Shown: positions 38,012-38,394 of the stretch, in pieces
Position numbering within the stretch: position 1 is the first letter of the stretch
Layout: every line of letters starts with the position of its first letter
IMG/VR virus record: IMGVR_UViG_3300023179_005725
Span: 1-38,394 of that record
Source: a virus
Reading direction: 5' to 3' (one strand)
Length of the DNA stretch: 38,394 nucleotides
Program-made: the position numbers and the translations under genes
Notes under the pieces: model-generated
What the model saw: the letters and a program-made list of their open reading frames with translations, nothing else
What the model was told of the DNA's origin: nothing
Database searches by the model: none

Positions 38012-38394
38012 ATGTCGTTCGTTGTCTATCGGGCTCGTCCCTCTTCCGGCTACTTCCTGGGTTTCGGAGCGTCGCTGTCGACTGGTGGTGTCTTCGATCC
38101 GGCGGCAGTGTGGACCAAGTGGGCGACCGGGGGGTCGTCAGCGAACGCGGCGTCCAAGTTGATCAACCAGGCTCTCATGGACCTCGGTGCGATCCCTGTG
38201 GGTACTCCCAGTGCTGTCTGGACCAACTCCGCCGCGTTCAAGAGTGTGACGGGTTCCCCGTTCCCCGCAGCCACAGCGACTGCTAGCAAGGCGGCGTTGC
38301 AGACGCTGGCAGCGAAACTCGACGCAAGGGGCTCTGGCACGGTTCCCGGCACCACGCCCGGCACCACGCCCGGCACCACGCCCGGCACCACGCC
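38012..38394 (+). CDS. Partial paralogue of the 37152 protein, runs off the window
   Basis: 127 complete codons from ATG 38012 with AAGG 9 bases upstream; no stop before the end. It resembles the 37152 protein: SGYFLGFGA, FDPAAVWTKW, then a helical PG_binding-like stretch (AASKLINQALMDLGAIPVGT; AVWTNSAAFKSVTG; ASKAALQTLAAKLD). It then enters a Pro-Gly-Thr-Thr repeat encoded by four 12-base units. By analogy with its paralogue it should end in a membrane span beyond the window. Confidence 0.72.
   Translation, partial: MSFVVYRARPSSGYFLGFGASLSTGGVFDPAAVWTKWATGGSSANAASKLINQALMDLGAIPVGTPSAVWTNSAAFKSVTGSPFPAATATASKAALQTLAAKLDARGSGTVPGTTPGTTPGTTPGTT
38345..38394 (+). repeat. 12-bp tandem repeat at the window edge
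   Basis: Four exact copies of CCCGGCACCACG (38345-38392) plus two bases, encoding PGTT units. The contig stops inside the repeat, a common place for short-read assemblies to break. Confidence 0.9.

Noticed and set aside
1-38394. tRNA or rRNA genes
   Set aside because: No cloverleaf with a GTTCGANNC-type arm in a gene-free gap and no rRNA-like conserved stretch was seen by eye.

Overview
The window looks like a nearly complete but end-clipped genome contig of a GC-rich (roughly two-thirds GC by eye) bacterial double-stranded DNA virus, or a closely related mobile element. About 46 tightly packed genes form two divergent blocks. All genes between about 26 and 24262 read leftward; all genes between 24666 and the right edge read rightward. 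Most neighbours overlap by 1-4 bases (ATGA, GTGA, TGATG), and GTG starts are frequent. Where bacterial-type promoters are visible they are of the TTGACA/TAnnnT kind. I see no rRNA, tRNA, CRISPR array, transposase or integrase.

Right block. Replication genes come first: a large DnaB-type helicase (24666) whose low-complexity N-terminal part is written over a dense array of GTCCGTCC iterons and palindromes (a candidate origin), then a zinc-finger/TOPRIM primase (27443). Three small unknowns follow (28551, 29390, 29983), the first from its own strong promoter/operator with almost no leader. The virion-type genes come next: a lysine-rich repeat protein (30509), two paralogous candidate capsid proteins of which the larger carries an extra domain (32850, 34201), two further beta-rich structural candidates (35108, 36184), and membrane-anchored proteins with peptidoglycan-binding-like domains (37152, 38012).

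Left block. From the divergent centre outward: an unknown Cys/His-rich protein, a small helical protein, an 800-residue coiled-coil/proline-rich protein, a transglutaminase-like protein, and then about 17 mostly small genes, of which most encode one to three membrane segments. Many of these are a soluble domain, then a C-terminal membrane segment, then a short basic tail. Mixed among them are peptidoglycan enzymes (lytic-transglycosylase-like 12890, CHAP-like 8084), an HExxH metallopeptidase, an ADP-ribosyltransferase-like protein and an alpha/beta-hydrolase-like protein. The outer end holds a UvrD/PcrA helicase interrupted by an intein, a GroES-like co-chaperonin, an SGNH hydrolase, a Nudix hydrolase and a large unknown membrane protein.

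Interpretation (inference). About half of the proteins are membrane-associated, there is a paralogous pair of capsid-like proteins, and no terminase, portal, tail or baseplate gene is recognisable. This fits a tailless virus with an internal membrane better than a tailed phage. No packaging ATPase is seen either, so either it lies off the ends or the idea is wrong. Three DNA-level signals cut across genes: the iteron array inside the helicase gene, a dispersed palindrome GTANNTAC (24 exact copies by eye), and promoters placed so close to the start codon that transcripts should be leaderless. Both window ends look like assembly breaks: a 30-bp fold-back at the left edge and a tandem repeat at the right edge.
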